64,000 bases of DNA from Candidatus Bipolaricaulota bacterium (GCA_028278555.1 JANQEA010000035.1:278089-342088); one strand, 5' to 3'. Positions 26,119 to 36,396 are shown, counted from the first letter of the stretch. The notes: generated by a model not told the origin, from the letters alone. Made by a program: numbers and translations.

Positions 26119-26957
26119 AGCTCGCGGTTGCCAGCGGGAAGGGCGGGACCGGAAAGACGTTGGTCGCGGTCAACCTCGCCGTGGTCCTTTCGTCGGAGTG
26201 GGAGACGACGCTGATCGATTGCGACGTCGAGGCGCCGAACGCTCACCTGTTTCTCCGACCGACGCTTGTGGAACGAGACGTCGTCTCGAAGAGGGTTCCG
26301 CGGATCGACGAGGCCCGTTGCACCGAATGCGGTGCCTGCGCGGAAGCCTGCGAGTTCCATGCGCTTGCCTTCGTGGGAGGCCGCGCGCTCATCTTCGAGG
26401 AGCTGTGCCACGGGTGCGGTCGATGCGGACTCGTCTGTCCGAATGACGCGATCCGAGAAACCGACCATCCGCTTGGCGAGATCGAGCGGGGGCAAGCCGG
26501 AGCGATCGCGTTCGCTCACGGGCGACTCCGGATCGGCGAGTCGATGGCGAGCCCGATTATCGGAGAGCTCAAACGGAGCGCCCCGGAGAGCGAGTGGGTC
26601 GTCCTCGATGCGCCGCCCGGGACGGCCTGCCCGGTGATCAGCGCCCTTCACGACGTCGATGCGGTCCTCCTTGTCACGGAGCCGACCCCGTTCGGCCTGC
26701 ACGACCTTCGTGCCGCGGTCGGCGTTGCGCGCGAACTCGATCTTCCCGCAGGGGTCGTGATCAACCGGGACGGGTTCCGGGATAACGATGTGGAACGATA
26801 CTGCGCGGAGGAAGGCCTGCCGGTGCTGCTTCGGATTCCGTTCGATCGACGGATCGCCGAGGCGGGAGCCGACGTGCGGTTGCTGATCGACGTGCGCCCG
26901 GAATGGAAAGAACCTTTCGCCGGACTGGCGGCGAGTGTGAAGGGGTTGGTCCGATGA
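26115..26957 (+). CDS. MinD/Mrp-superfamily ATPase with inserted ferredoxin domain 1
   Basis: A 280-aa P-loop ATPase with deviant Walker A SGKGGTGKT (residues 7-15). A 2[4Fe-4S] ferredoxin insert starts at about residue 70 (CTECGACAEACE and CHGCGRCGLVCP), followed by the ATPase Walker B VVLDAPPGTACPV and switch regions. Such proteins form the ATPase part of ORP-type loci. ATG 26115 is fixed by the ATGA overlap. Confidence 0.92.
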   Translation: MKLAVASGKGGTGKTLVAVNLAVVLSSEWETTLIDCDVEAPNAHLFLRPTLVERDVVSKRVPRIDEARCTECGACAEACEFHALAFVGGRALIFEELCHGCGRCGLVCPNDAIRETDHPLGEIERGQAGAIAFAHGRLRIGESMASPIIGELKRSAPESEWVVLDAPPGTACPVISALHDVDAVLLVTEPTPFGLHDLRAAVGVARELDLPAGVVINRDGFRDNDVERYCAEEGLPVLLRIPFDRRIAEAGADVRLLIDVRPEWKEPFAGLAASVKGLVR

Positions 26958-27835
26958 ACCGGATCGTTTTTCTATCGGGGAAGGGAGGGACGGGGAAGAC
27001 GACCCTGGCCGCAGTCTTCGCGGCTCGGACCGAGCGACTGGTGGTTGTCGATGCGGACGTCGACGCGGCGAATCTGCACCTGATCTTCCATCCGCAGATC
27101 GAGGAGACCGGCGTCTACTCCGGCTCGAGCGGCGCGGTGCGTGACGTCGATCGATGCATTTCGTGTGGCCGGTGCCACGACGTCTGCCGGTTCGATGCCG
27201 TTGGTTTGGACCATACGATTGACCGGTTGCTCTGTGAAGGATGCGGAGCGTGCGTGACGGCCTGCCCGGCCGACGCTCTTCGGCTCGTCGAGCGTCCGTC
27301 CGGAGAGTGGTACGTCGGACGGGCCGCACGTCGTCCGATGATCGGCGCCGAACTGCGGGCGGGCGAGGAAGTCTCGGGGAAGCTGGTCAGCGTCGTTCGG
27401 GGCATGGCGGACGAGCGCGCGAAGCGGGGACGACTCGATCGGATGGTCATCGATGGCTCGCCGGGGATCGGCTGCCCGGTGATCGCCTCCACGACCGGAA
27501 CGCAGGCCGCCGTGCTCGTTACTGAGCCGACACGCTCCGGGTTGCACGATCTCGAACGGGCCCTCGGCGTGGTTCGTCACTTCAGCGTTCCGGCGTACCT
27601 CGCCATCAACAAGGCGGACTTGAGCGAGTCGCTGGCCGGTGAGATCGAGGCGTACGCGCGCGCGCAGGATCTCCCGTTTCTCGGGCGTATCCCGTATGAC
27701 GAACGTGTCCTTGAGGCCCTGCGAAGCGGTCGAAGCCCGGCCGATGATCCGGAGAGCCCCGCCGGCCGGGCGATGTGTGCTGTCGTCGATCGCTTGGTGG
27801 ACGGACTCCGCACAGCAGAGGAGAAACCAAGATGA
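26954..27835 (+). CDS. MinD/Mrp-superfamily ATPase with inserted ferredoxin domain 2
   Basis: A 293-aa paralogue of the preceding gene with LSGKGGTGKTT, ferredoxin insert CISCGRCHDVCR and CEGCGACVTACP, and Walker B MVIDGSPGIGCPV. The paired ATPases presumably heterodimerise. Both retain all eight cluster Cys. ATGA overlaps at both ends. Confidence 0.92.
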   Translation: MNRIVFLSGKGGTGKTTLAAVFAARTERLVVVDADVDAANLHLIFHPQIEETGVYSGSSGAVRDVDRCISCGRCHDVCRFDAVGLDHTIDRLLCEGCGACVTACPADALRLVERPSGEWYVGRAARRPMIGAELRAGEEVSGKLVSVVRGMADERAKRGRLDRMVIDGSPGIGCPVIASTTGTQAAVLVTEPTRSGLHDLERALGVVRHFSVPAYLAINKADLSESLAGEIEAYARAQDLPFLGRIPYDERVLEALRSGRSPADDPESPAGRAMCAVVDRLVDGLRTAEEKPR

Positions 27836-28650
27836 ACGGAACACCGAATACGACCTCCGAGGGTTCCTCGAGAAACCGGCCGATCGATCGCATCCCGGTC
27901 CGCGTCGTCGTCTTCAGCGGGAAGGGGGGCGTCGGGAAGACGACGGTTGCAGTGAATCTCGCGTACGCGCTCGTCGGGCGTGCCGTTCGCGTCGGCCTGC
28001 TCGATGCCGACATCACCGGGCCGAATGTCCCGTTGATGACGGGGATTGCGGAAGCACCCCGGACTGACGGCGAGCATCTGCTCCCCCACGAGCGGGCCGG
28101 ACTGAAGGTCGTCTCCCTCGCTTCGATGCTCCCTCCCGACGCGGCGGTGATCTGGCGTGGTCCGATGCGTTCGAAGGCCCTCGAACAGCTCCTCGACGAG
28201 ACGGAGTGGGGCGCCTTGGACGTTCTGATTGTCGACCTCCCTCCCGGAACCGGCGACGAAGTGCTGACCATCACGCAGCGGCTTGCGCCGCAACTGGCGA
28301 TCGTCGTGACAACGCCGCAGGAGGTGGCCCTCCTCGACGCACGGCGGGCAATCGGCTTCGCGAGGAAGCTTGAGATTCCCGCCGTGGCGATCGTCGAGAA
28401 CATGTCCGGTCTGGTCTGTCCGCATTGCGGCGGCGCGATCGAGCTCTTCGGAGCCGGAGGAGGAAAGAGAGAATCGGCACGACAAGGCATTGAGTTCCTC
28501 GGGTCGATCCCGATCGACCCGACGACGCGCGAAGGGGGCGACTCCGGTTGCCCTATCGTCCTTGCCGAACCCGACGGGACCGTCTCCGAGACGTTCGAGC
28601 GGATGGCGCTCCGGATCGAGGAGATGATCACTCGCGTCATGAGCGCGTGA
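27832..28650 (+). CDS. Mrp/NBP35-type Fe-S cluster carrier ATPase
   Basis: A 272-aa Mrp/ApbC/NBP35 family protein: VFSGKGGVGKTTVAVNLA, then LLDADITGPNVPLM, then LIVDLPPGTGDE, and the C-terminal cluster-binding CPHCGG. It loads or carries Fe-S (or related) clusters, plausibly for the NifX-like proteins of this operon. The N-terminal extension of about 22 aa is not conserved-looking. Ends 44 nt before the AhpD-like gene. Confidence 0.93.
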   Translation: MNGTPNTTSEGSSRNRPIDRIPVRVVVFSGKGGVGKTTVAVNLAYALVGRAVRVGLLDADITGPNVPLMTGIAEAPRTDGEHLLPHERAGLKVVSLASMLPPDAAVIWRGPMRSKALEQLLDETEWGALDVLIVDLPPGTGDEVLTITQRLAPQLAIVVTTPQEVALLDARRAIGFARKLEIPAVAIVENMSGLVCPHCGGAIELFGAGGGKRESARQGIEFLGSIPIDPTTREGGDSGCPIVLAEPDGTVSETFERMALRIEEMITRVMSA

Positions 28651-28694
28651 ATCTAGGACGGAGCAGGAGACACGAAGAGACAGAGGGAGGCGGA

Positions 28695-29045
28695 ATGGGT
28701 GAAATGAGAGACGCGATGCGAAGCGCCAAGCGTGCGATGAGCGAACTGAGGCGGCAGGTTCCCGACGAGATGGAGAGCTTCTCGGGGTTCATGGGGACCG
28801 TCCTACGACCCGGAAAGCTCGACCTGAAGACGAAGGAGCTGATCGCTCTCGGGATGGGTCTGACGGCCCGTTGCACGTACTGCATCGGGATCCACACCGA
28901 GAAGGCGCTCAATGCGGGCGCCACGCCCGAGGAGCTGTGGGAGGTGGCGACGGTCGCAGTCCTGATGGGCGGCGGGCCGGCTCTGACCTACGTCGCCGAA
29001 CTTCAGAAGGCGCTCGACGAGTTCGCTGGGAGCCAGCAGGCGTAG
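28695..29045 (+). CDS. AhpD/carboxymuconolactone decarboxylase-like protein
   Basis: A 116-aa helical protein with the redox motif CTYCIGIHTEKAL (CxxC...H) of AhpD-like peroxidase partners. ATG 28695 follows GGGAGG. The context with the Fe-S cluster operon suggests peroxide or disulfide detoxification; carboxymuconolactone decarboxylase activity is not implied. Confidence 0.87.
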   Translation: MGEMRDAMRSAKRAMSELRRQVPDEMESFSGFMGTVLRPGKLDLKTKELIALGMGLTARCTYCIGIHTEKALNAGATPEELWEVATVAVLMGGGPALTYVAELQKALDEFAGSQQA

Positions 29046-29190
29046 CCGCCGCACTGGCCGGGGTGGACGATGCATTGGTGTGTGATTCTCTGCTTCGGAT
29101 ATGATCCCGGACGGATTCGGGCGGTGATCGAGTCTCTCGCACTCGGTCGAATCATCGGAACATCACTCGTGGCAGGGGTTTCGTAGGGAC

Positions 29191-31095
29191 ATGGAACAGA
29201 GTGGCGGCGCATCCGGAGGAGAGGAGAGCCTCGCGCGGTTCCGGCGGACGTATCCCAACATCTTCGTCCCGTTGGATCGGGCGTTCTCGACGATCCATCG
29301 AGGCGATCGAATCTTCATCGGGACGGGGTGCGGTCAGCCACAGCACCTGCTGACCGAACTGGTTCGCTACACCGAGGAGCACCCGAAGGCGTTCTTCGAT
29401 GCGGAGGTCCTGCACGTCTGGACCCTCGGCGTTGCGCCGTACCTCAAGGAGGAGCTGAAGCGGAACTTCCGGTTGAACTCGTTCTTCATCGCCCAAGGCA
29501 CCCGAACAGCGGTCAACGAGGGGGCGGCCGACTACACAGCGATCTTCCTCTCCCAGGTGCCGCAGCTTCTGCACCGGCGCTCGATCCCGATCGATGTTGC
29601 TCTGATTCAGACGTCGCTTCCCGACGAGCACGGTTTCGTCAGTCTCGGGATTTCCGTCGACATCGTCCGGGCTGCCGTCGACAACGCCCGAACCACGATC
29701 TGCCAGATGAACGCCCATATGCCGCGGACGCACGGCGACTCGTTCCTCCATCTCGACAGCATCGACTACGCCGTGCGGTACGACGAGCCGCTCCTCGAGT
29801 ACGAGACGGAGGTCCCGGACGATGTGGCCGATCAGATCGGAGGCTACGTCGCACGGCTCGTCGAGGACGGCGCGACGATCCAAGTCGGCTATGGCAGGAT
29901 CCCGAACGCGATCCTCTCGAACCTCCACTCGAAGCGCCATCTCGGCGTCCATACCGAGCTGCTGAGCGACGGGATCGTGGAGTTGATGAAGACGGGCGTG
30001 GTCGACAACACGCGCAAGACGATCGGCCGGCACAAGACGGTGGCGGCGTTCTCGATGGGGCGGCGTGAGACCTACGAATACCTCCGCGACAACCCGGCGG
30101 TCGAGTTCCGCGGCGTCGATTACACGAACAACCCGGCGGTGATCGCGCAGTTCGAGAAGATGACCGCGATCAACACGGTTCTCCGGATCGACCTCACCGG
30201 CCAGGCGACGGCCGAATCCCTCGGCAGCACGTTCTACAGCGGGATCGGCGGGCAGGCTGACTTCATGCGCGGTGCCGTCCTCGCGCCGGGAGGGAAGTCG
30301 ATCCTGGTCATCCGGTCGACGGCCCGGGACGGTGAGGTGTCGCGGATCGTCCCGACGCTCTCGGAGGGAGACGGCGTCACCCTGACGCGGGGCGACGTCC
30401 ACTATGTCGTCACCGAGTACGGAATCGCGTACCTCCACGGGAAGAACATGCGCGAGCGGGCGATGGAGCTGATTTCCGTGGCCCATCCGACGTTCCGCCC
30501 CTGGCTCCTTCGAGAGGCGAAGGCCCGCCACCTGATCTACAAGGACCAGGCCTACGTGCCCGGGACGCGGGGCGAGTACCCGGCCGAGCTGGAGACGTAT
30601 CGAACGACGCGGGCTGGGGTGGAGATTCGCCTCCGCCCGGTCCGGATCAGCGACGAGCCGCTGCTGAAGGATTTCTTCTACGCGTTGTCGGATCGGTCGA
30701 CCTATCGCCGTTTCCTCTCGGCGAGGAAGGACATGCCGCACGAGCGGCTGCAGGAGTTCGTGGCCATCGACTACACTGCCGAGATGGTCATCCTCGCTGT
30801 GGTCGAGGAGGGAGAAAGGGAGGTCGTCGTCGGGGTCGGCCAGTACGGAATCGATCCGGAGACGCACACGGCGGAGGTCGGGCTCGTGGTGAGAGACGAC
30901 TCCCAGAACCGTGGAATCGGCAGAGAGCTGCTCGACTATCTGTCGTTGCTGGCGAAACGGCGGGGGCTGCTCGGCTTCACCGCCGAGGTGCTGGCCGAGA
31001 ATGACGCGATGATGCACCTGTTCGAACAGTCCGGCTTTGCGATCGAGTCGCGGCGGGACGCAGGGGTGTACGAGCTGAAGATGCTGTTCGGCTAG
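29191..31095 (+). CDS. 4-hydroxybutyrate/acetyl-CoA CoA-transferase fused to a GNAT acetyltransferase
   Basis: 634 aa. Residues about 10-440 form an acetyl-CoA hydrolase/CoA-transferase family pair (GTGCGQPQHLL, VALIQTSLPDEHGFVSLG, TLTRGDVHYVVTEYGIAYLHGK, with the catalytic Glu in the VTEYG block). Residues about 475-634 form a GNAT domain (LRPVRISDEPLL ... RDDSQNRGIGRELL ... HLFEQSGF). GNATs are often fused to ADP-forming acyl-CoA synthetases (Pat-like); here GNAT is on the CoA-transferase and the synthetase follows next. It may acetylate and regulate the neighbouring enzyme. Confidence 0.9.
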   Translation: MEQSGGASGGEESLARFRRTYPNIFVPLDRAFSTIHRGDRIFIGTGCGQPQHLLTELVRYTEEHPKAFFDAEVLHVWTLGVAPYLKEELKRNFRLNSFFIAQGTRTAVNEGAADYTAIFLSQVPQLLHRRSIPIDVALIQTSLPDEHGFVSLGISVDIVRAAVDNARTTICQMNAHMPRTHGDSFLHLDSIDYAVRYDEPLLEYETEVPDDVADQIGGYVARLVEDGATIQVGYGRIPNAILSNLHSKRHLGVHTELLSDGIVELMKTGVVDNTRKTIGRHKTVAAFSMGRRETYEYLRDNPAVEFRGVDYTNNPAVIAQFEKMTAINTVLRIDLTGQATAESLGSTFYSGIGGQADFMRGAVLAPGGKSILVIRSTARDGEVSRIVPTLSEGDGVTLTRGDVHYVVTEYGIAYLHGKNMRERAMELISVAHPTFRPWLLREAKARHLIYKDQAYVPGTRGEYPAELETYRTTRAGVEIRLRPVRISDEPLLKDFFYALSDRSTYRRFLSARKDMPHERLQEFVAIDYTAEMVILAVVEEGEREVVVGVGQYGIDPETHTAEVGLVVRDDSQNRGIGRELLDYLSLLAKRRGLLGFTAEVLAENDAMMHLFEQSGFAIESRRDAGVYELKMLFG

Positions 31096-31110
31096 GGTCC
31101 GGGGGCATTG

Positions 31111-33228
31111 ATGGAGATGAGGTCGCTGTTCGAGCCGCGTGCGATCGCCGTGATCGGTGCGTCGTCGAATCCGGAGAAGATCGGCTACCGGGTCGTCGAG
31201 AACATCGTCCAGTCCGGCTATCCGGGTGGGGTCTTCCCGATCAATCCGAAGGGCGGCGAGATTCTCGGGCTGCCGGCCTACGCGAGCCTGTCCGACGTTG
31301 AGGAAGCGGTTGACCTCGCGGTGATTGCGATCCCCGCCCCCCGCGTGCTCGAGGCCGTCGAAGCGTGTGGCGTGGCGGGCGTCAAGCATCTCGTGGTGAT
31401 CACATCGGGCTTCTCCGAGGTCGGCGATCTGGAGACCGAGCGCCGGATCGTGAGCGTCGCCCGGGATCATGGGATGAGAGTCCTCGGCCCGAACGTCTTC
31501 GGCATCTACTCAGCTGCGAGTTCACTCGACGCGACGTTCGGGCCAGGAGGGATCGCCCCCGGCCCGGTCGCGATCGTCACCCAGAGCGGCGCGTTGGGCA
31601 TCGCGATGATCGGGAAGACGGCAACCGAATCGGTCGGCCTTTCGGCGGTCGTCTCGGTTGGCAACAAGGCCGACATCGATGAGGCAGACCTGCTCGAGTA
31701 CCTCGTGCAGGACGAGAGGACGCGCGTCATCCTGATGTATATCGAGGGCGTGAAGGATGGAGAGCGACTAGGGAGAACCCTCGCCGAGGCGACGGCCCGA
31801 AAGCCGGTTGTCGTGATCAAGTCGGGCCGATCGAAGCGGGGATCGATGGCTGCTGCGTCTCACACGGGCTCCTTGGCCGGTGCGGACGAGGTCTTCGACG
31901 CCGTGATGCGCCAGTCCGGCGTCCTCCGTGCCGAGAGCGTCCAGGAGGCGTTCACCTGGGTCCGGTATCTCGCGTCGACGCCGCACCCCGTCGGTGACGA
32001 CGCGGTGATCGTCACGAACGGAGGCGGGATCGGCGTCTTGGCGACGGACGCCTGCGAGAAACACGGCGTGACGCTCTACGACGACCAGGCCGTCCTCGCC
32101 GCCGTCTTCTCCGGCGTGATGCCTGACTTCGGTTCGTCGAAGAACCCGGTCGACCTGACCGGTCAGGCGACGGCGGAGGACTACGCCCGCTCGCTCGACG
32201 CGGTTCTCGCCGAAGATCGGATGCATGCGGCGATCGCCCTCTACTGTGAGACGGCACTCTTCGATACGGCTCGGTTCGCCGACCTGCTCCGCGACGTCTA
32301 CGCACGGTACCGCGAGCGGAAGCCGATCGTCTTCTCCCTGTTCGGCGGCGAGCGGATCGACACGGTGATCCGCGACCTGAGGGCCGAGGGGATCCCGGTC
32401 TTCGGAGACGTCTATCAGGCGGTCTCCGCGCTCGGCGCACTCTACCGATCGAAGCGGTGGAGGAGACAACCGAAGGGAGCGATCGAGCCGATCGACCTGC
32501 CGATCGAGGAGATTCGCGGCATTCTCGACCGGGCGCGTGCCGACGGGCGGGCGTTCCTCCTCGCCCCGGAGGCGGCGCGGGTCGCGGCGCTCCTCGATCT
32601 CAAGATGCCGATCTCGCGGGTTGGACGGAGTCTCGATGAAGCCGTTCGACTCGGCGGCGAGATCGGATACCCGGTTGCGATGAAGATCGTCTCCAAGGAC
32701 ATCGTCCACAAGAGCGACGCCGGCGGCGTGGCGCTCGATCTGGAGAATGAGGACGAGCTGGTCGACGCCTATCAGGCGATCCTGCGAAGCTGCCGCGCGA
32801 GCGTCCCGAACGCGATCATCGAGGGGATTGAAGTGGCGGAGATGGTCCGCCCAGGAATCGAGACGATCGTCGGTGCAAGGCAGGATCAGTCGTTCGGCCC
32901 GGTCGTCATGTTCGGGCTCGGCGGGATCTACGTGGAGGTCATGAAGGACGTCGTCTTCCGCGCGGCGCCGGTCGGCCGTTCGACGGCGCGGGAGATGATC
33001 TCGGAACTCCGATCGTACCCGCTCCTCCTCGGCGTCCGTGGCGAACGCCGGAAGGACATCGTGGCGATCGCCGAGGTTGTCGTCAGGCTGGGGTATCTGG
33101 TCGAGCGGTGCCGGGAGATCGCGGATATCGAGGTGAATCCGCTGATCGTGTACGACCACGGTGAGGGGACAAGGACGGTCGATATGCGGATACTGATCAA
33201 GCAGCCAAGCGGGGGTGAGCCGACGTGA
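31111..33228 (+). CDS. ADP-forming acetate/acyl-CoA synthetase (fused alpha-beta, ACD family)
   Basis: A 705-aa single chain. An N-terminal CoA-binding domain (VIGASSNPEKIGYRVVENIV) is followed by the succinyl-CoA ligase domains with the phosphohistidine segment (SHTGSLAG), then a C-terminal ATP-grasp domain (YPVAMKIVSKDIVHKSDAGG). It interconverts acyl-CoA + ADP + Pi with acid + CoA + ATP and conserves energy in anaerobes. Start ATG 31111 is preferred over TTG 31108. GTGA overlap with the next gene. The GNAT-fused CoA-transferase is upstream, so the two share acyl-CoA pools. Confidence 0.93.
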   Translation: MEMRSLFEPRAIAVIGASSNPEKIGYRVVENIVQSGYPGGVFPINPKGGEILGLPAYASLSDVEEAVDLAVIAIPAPRVLEAVEACGVAGVKHLVVITSGFSEVGDLETERRIVSVARDHGMRVLGPNVFGIYSAASSLDATFGPGGIAPGPVAIVTQSGALGIAMIGKTATESVGLSAVVSVGNKADIDEADLLEYLVQDERTRVILMYIEGVKDGERLGRTLAEATARKPVVVIKSGRSKRGSMAAASHTGSLAGADEVFDAVMRQSGVLRAESVQEAFTWVRYLASTPHPVGDDAVIVTNGGGIGVLATDACEKHGVTLYDDQAVLAAVFSGVMPDFGSSKNPVDLTGQATAEDYARSLDAVLAEDRMHAAIALYCETALFDTARFADLLRDVYARYRERKPIVFSLFGGERIDTVIRDLRAEGIPVFGDVYQAVSALGALYRSKRWRRQPKGAIEPIDLPIEEIRGILDRARADGRAFLLAPEAARVAALLDLKMPISRVGRSLDEAVRLGGEIGYPVAMKIVSKDIVHKSDAGGVALDLENEDELVDAYQAILRSCRASVPNAIIEGIEVAEMVRPGIETIVGARQDQSFGPVVMFGLGGIYVEVMKDVVFRAAPVGRSTAREMISELRSYPLLLGVRGERRKDIVAIAEVVVRLGYLVERCREIADIEVNPLIVYDHGEGTRTVDMRILIKQPSGGEPT

Positions 33229-34271
33229 AGTCGCTGATCGTGGCATCGACGCGAGAGGACGCGGGGAAGACGAGCTTGATCATCGGACTCGCGAAGGCCC
33301 TCAAGATGCGGTTCGGATACGTGAAGCCGCTCGGCGACCGATTCCTCTATCGGAAGAAGCGTCTCTGGGATTACGACGCGGCGTTGCTCACGACGCTGTT
33401 CGACCTCGGCGAGGAGCCCGAATCGATCAGCCTCGGCTTCGACCACTCCAAGCTCCGCTACATGTACGACCGAGTTTCGGTCCTAGAGGCGCTCCGCGGC
33501 GTGATCGATCGGATCGGGCACGATCGCGACGTCGTCTTCCTCGAGAGCGGGAAGGATCTTTCCTACGGGGCGTCTGTCCACCTCGATCCCCTGACGATCT
33601 CGCAGGAGACGGGCATCCCCGTCCTGATCGTCGCCGGAGGAGGAGAGGACGAGATCGCCGACGATTTGGCGTTCATCAAGCGGTTCGTCACGAGCGACGA
33701 AGCGACCGTCGCCGGGGTAATCGTGAACAAGGTCGTCCACCTGGAAGAGTTCCGCACGGAGCACCTCGGCGAGATCGAAGAGATCGGCGTCGAGGTCTTC
33801 GGAGCCCTCCCGTACGAGGCCGATCTGCATACGCTCTCTGTTTCGACGATCGCCGACCGGCTGTTCGCTCGCGTCCTCGCCGGCGACGAGGGACTCAACC
33901 GGCCAATCCGGACTGTCGTCGTCGGGGCGATGTCGGTCAGCGCGGCCGTCGGCGATCCGCGGATCGCCGCCCCGGACAAGCTCGTCATCTCCAGCGGCGA
34001 CCGGAGCGACATGATCCTCGCGGTGCTCGATGCCGGCGGCACGGCAGGCATCGTGCTGACGAACAACATCGTCCCTCCGGCGAGCGTCACGGCGAAGGCG
34101 AGCGAACTCGGGATCCCGCTCCTCCTCGTCCCGAAGGACACGTACGAGACCGCGCTACAAGTCGAGGCGATCCGCCCCCTCCTGACGGCCGACGATGCCG
34201 ACAAGATCGAACGGCTCGAAGTTCTTGTCTCCGAACACGTCGATCTGAAGCGGCTGACCGCAGTTCTGTAG
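33225..34271 (+). CDS. P-loop NTPase with DRTGG domain (BioD/phosphotransacetylase N-terminal-like)
   Basis: A 348-aa protein. The N-terminal BioD-like AAA_26 domain has STREDAGKTSLIIGLAKAL as P-loop; the C-terminal DRTGG domain starts at about 210. The combination matches the regulatory N-terminus of multidomain Pta proteins but lacks the catalytic phosphotransacetylase domain. GTG start in GTGA overlap with the synthetase. Likely a regulatory partner of acyl-CoA/acyl-phosphate metabolism. Confidence 0.85.
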   Translation: MKSLIVASTREDAGKTSLIIGLAKALKMRFGYVKPLGDRFLYRKKRLWDYDAALLTTLFDLGEEPESISLGFDHSKLRYMYDRVSVLEALRGVIDRIGHDRDVVFLESGKDLSYGASVHLDPLTISQETGIPVLIVAGGGEDEIADDLAFIKRFVTSDEATVAGVIVNKVVHLEEFRTEHLGEIEEIGVEVFGALPYEADLHTLSVSTIADRLFARVLAGDEGLNRPIRTVVVGAMSVSAAVGDPRIAAPDKLVISSGDRSDMILAVLDAGGTAGIVLTNNIVPPASVTAKASELGIPLLLVPKDTYETALQVEAIRPLLTADDADKIERLEVLVSEHVDLKRLTAVL

Positions 34272-34305
34272 GATCGATCTCTGAAGGAGATTCGTCTGTG
34301 CGAGC

Positions 34306-36396
34306 TTACCTCTCTCGCGCCTTCCGCTCTTCGATCACCTTCTCGGCGATCGCGTAGGGGACAGCCTCGTAGTGCTCGAAGTGCATCGTGAACGTTCCGC
34401 GACCGCTCGTCAGGTTCCGCAGCTCCGAGGCGTAGCCGAACATCTCGGCGAGCGGAACGCGGCCGCGGAGGACCGCCCCTCCTGCCTTCGTCTCCATCCC
34501 GAGGACGCGCCCGCGCTTGCTGCAGAGGCTGCTGGTGATCGCCCCGGTCTGCTCCTCCGGTGCCGTCACCTCGACGCTCATCACCGGTTCGAGGAGCTCC
34601 AGCCCGACGTTGAGGCAGGCCTCCCGGAATCCCATTCGACCACAGGTTCGAAACGCCTGCTCCGAGGAATCGACGTTGTGCATTGAACCGTCGGTGACGA
34701 TCACCTTGATGTCGACCATCGGGAATCCGGCGTACGGGCCTTCGGCCATCTCCTCGACAACTCCCCGTTCGATCGCTGCGAGGTACTCGCGGGTGATCTT
34801 CCCGCCTGTGATCGTGTTCTCGAACTGGAAGCCGGTTCCCGGATCGGTCGGTTCGATGCGGAAGACGGCATGCGCGTACTGCCCTCGTCCACCGGTCTGC
34901 TTGACGTGCCGATACTCGTGCTCGGTCGGTCCGAGGATCGTCTCGCGATAGGCCACCTGGGGGCGATCGGCGGTCACACCGACGCCGAACTCCCGCTTCA
35001 GGCGATCGACGATGATCTCCAGGTGGAGTTCTCCCATCCCGGAGATCACGACCTCTCCGGTCTCGGCATCGGAGCGGACGACGAACGTCGGGTCCTCCTC
35101 AGCCAAGCGATGGAGGGCGGAGGAGAGCTTGTCCCGGTCCTCCCGGGAGGCCGGCGCGACGGCAACGCCGATCACCGGCGCAGGAAACTCGATCGACTCG
35201 AGGAGGATCGGATGCTCTTTGCTGCTGATTGTGTCGGCGGTGTACGTATCGCCGAGCCCGACGACGGCGCCGACCTGCCCGGCACGTAGCTCCTCAACCG
35301 CCTCGCGATCGTTGGCGTGCATCTCGAACAGACGGCCGATCCGCTGCGTCTTGTCCCGGCTTGAGTTGTAGACCTGCGCGCCCGCTTTCAGAACCCCGGA
35401 GTAGACGCGCACGTAGGTCAGCTTCCCGAGATGCCGATCGGCCTGCACCTTGAAGGCGAGCGCAGCGAGCGGGGCGTCGTTGTGCGGGTGACGGATCAGC
35501 TCCTCGTTCGATTCGGTGCAAGCGCCAATGATCGGCGGAAGGTCGATTGGCGACGGGAGGTAGTCGACGACGGCGTCGAGAAGAAGTCGGACGCCCTTGT
35601 TCTTGAACGCGGCGCCGCAGAGGACGGGGATGAATCGTCCGTCGATCGTCGCTTCGCGGATGGCGCGAAGGACCTCGACAGGCTCGGGAACCTCGCCCTC
35701 GATGAACTTCTCCATCAGGTGATCGTCCTGCTCGCTGATCCGCTCGATCATCCGCTCCTCGGCTGCGCGGGCTGCCGCAAGGAGTTCGTCTGGGATCTCT
35801 TCGACGCGGATCGTCGCCCCCTGCGGCGCGTCGTCGTAGTAGACAGCCTTCATGTGGACGAGGTCGACGACGCCTTGGAAGGTCCCCTCGACACCGATGG
35901 GAATGACAACCGGAACAGCGTTTGCCCCCAGCTCCTGGCGGATCTCCTCGACGACCCGTTCGAAGTCGGCCCCGGCGCGGTCCATCTTGTTGACGAACGC
36001 GATCCGCGGGACACGGTACTTCTCCGCCTGCCGCCAGACGGTCTCCGCCTGCGGCTGGACGCCGCCGACGGCACAGAACAGAGCGACGGTCCCATCGAGA
36101 ACGCGAAGCGAGCGCTCGACTTCTGCCGTGAAGTCGACGTGCCCAGGCGTGTCGATCAGGTTGATCCGATGATCGCGCCAGTAGGCCGTCGTCGCGGCCG
36201 AGGTGATCGTGATCCCGCGTTCCTGCTCCTGGACCATCCAGTCCATCGCCGCTTCACCGTCGTGAACCTCGCCGATCTTATGGCGCTTGCCGGTGAAGAA
36301 GAGGATCCGCTCGGTCACGGTCGTCTTTCCGGCGTCGATGTGGGCCATCACGCCCACGTTTCGTATTCGTTCGATTCCCGGCGTCTTCGTCATCAT
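34306..36396 (-). CDS. fusA: Translation elongation factor G
   Basis: A 696-aa GTPase that drives ribosomal translocation. G1 AHIDAGKTT, switch/G2 [13 protein letters not shown]3 DTPGHVDF and G4 [10 protein letters not shown] are intact, as are the C-terminal domains IV and V (MLDIK-like [19 protein letters not shown]). It is not in a str operon: no rpsL/rpsG/tuf is adjacent. Either the sole EF-G relocated or a second copy. ATG ATG start pair after GAAGGAG. Confidence 0.96.
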   Translation of the reverse strand: MMTKTPGIERIRNVGVMAHIDAGKTTVTERILFFTGKRHKIGEVHDGEAAMDWMVQEQERGITITSAATTAYWRDHRINLIDTPGHVDFTAEVERSLRVLDGTVALFCAVGGVQPQAETVWRQAEKYRVPRIAFVNKMDRAGADFERVVEEIRQELGANAVPVVIPIGVEGTFQGVVDLVHMKAVYYDDAPQGATIRVEEIPDELLAAARAAEERMIERISEQDDHLMEKFIEGEVPEPVEVLRAIREATIDGRFIPVLCGAAFKNKGVRLLLDAVVDYLPSPIDLPPIIGACTESNEELIRHPHNDAPLAALAFKVQADRHLGKLTYVRVYSGVLKAGAQVYNSSRDKTQRIGRLFEMHANDREAVEELRAGQVGAVVGLGDTYTADTISSKEHPILLESIEFPAPVIGVAVAPASREDRDKLSSALHRLAEEDPTFVVRSDAETGEVVISGMGELHLEIIVDRLKREFGVGVTADRPQVAYRETILGPTEHEYRHVKQTGGRGQYAHAVFRIEPTDPGTGFQFENTITGGKITREYLAAIERGVVEEMAEGPYAGFPMVDIKVIVTDGSMHNVDSSEQAFRTCGRMGFREACLNVGLELLEPVMSVEVTAPEEQTGAITSSLCSKRGRVLGMETKAGGAVLRGRVPLAEMFGYASELRNLTSGRGTFTMHFEHYEAVPYAIAEKVIEERKARER

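Noticed and set aside
29152..31470. Long minus-strand open frame (772 aa) opposite the CoA-transferase-GNAT gene
   Set aside because: Arg/His/Asp-rich translation with no domain; a high-GC antisense shadow. Others of this kind at 1003-2505, 3033-4739, 5386-7425, 31768-33246 and 55921-57360 were also dropped.
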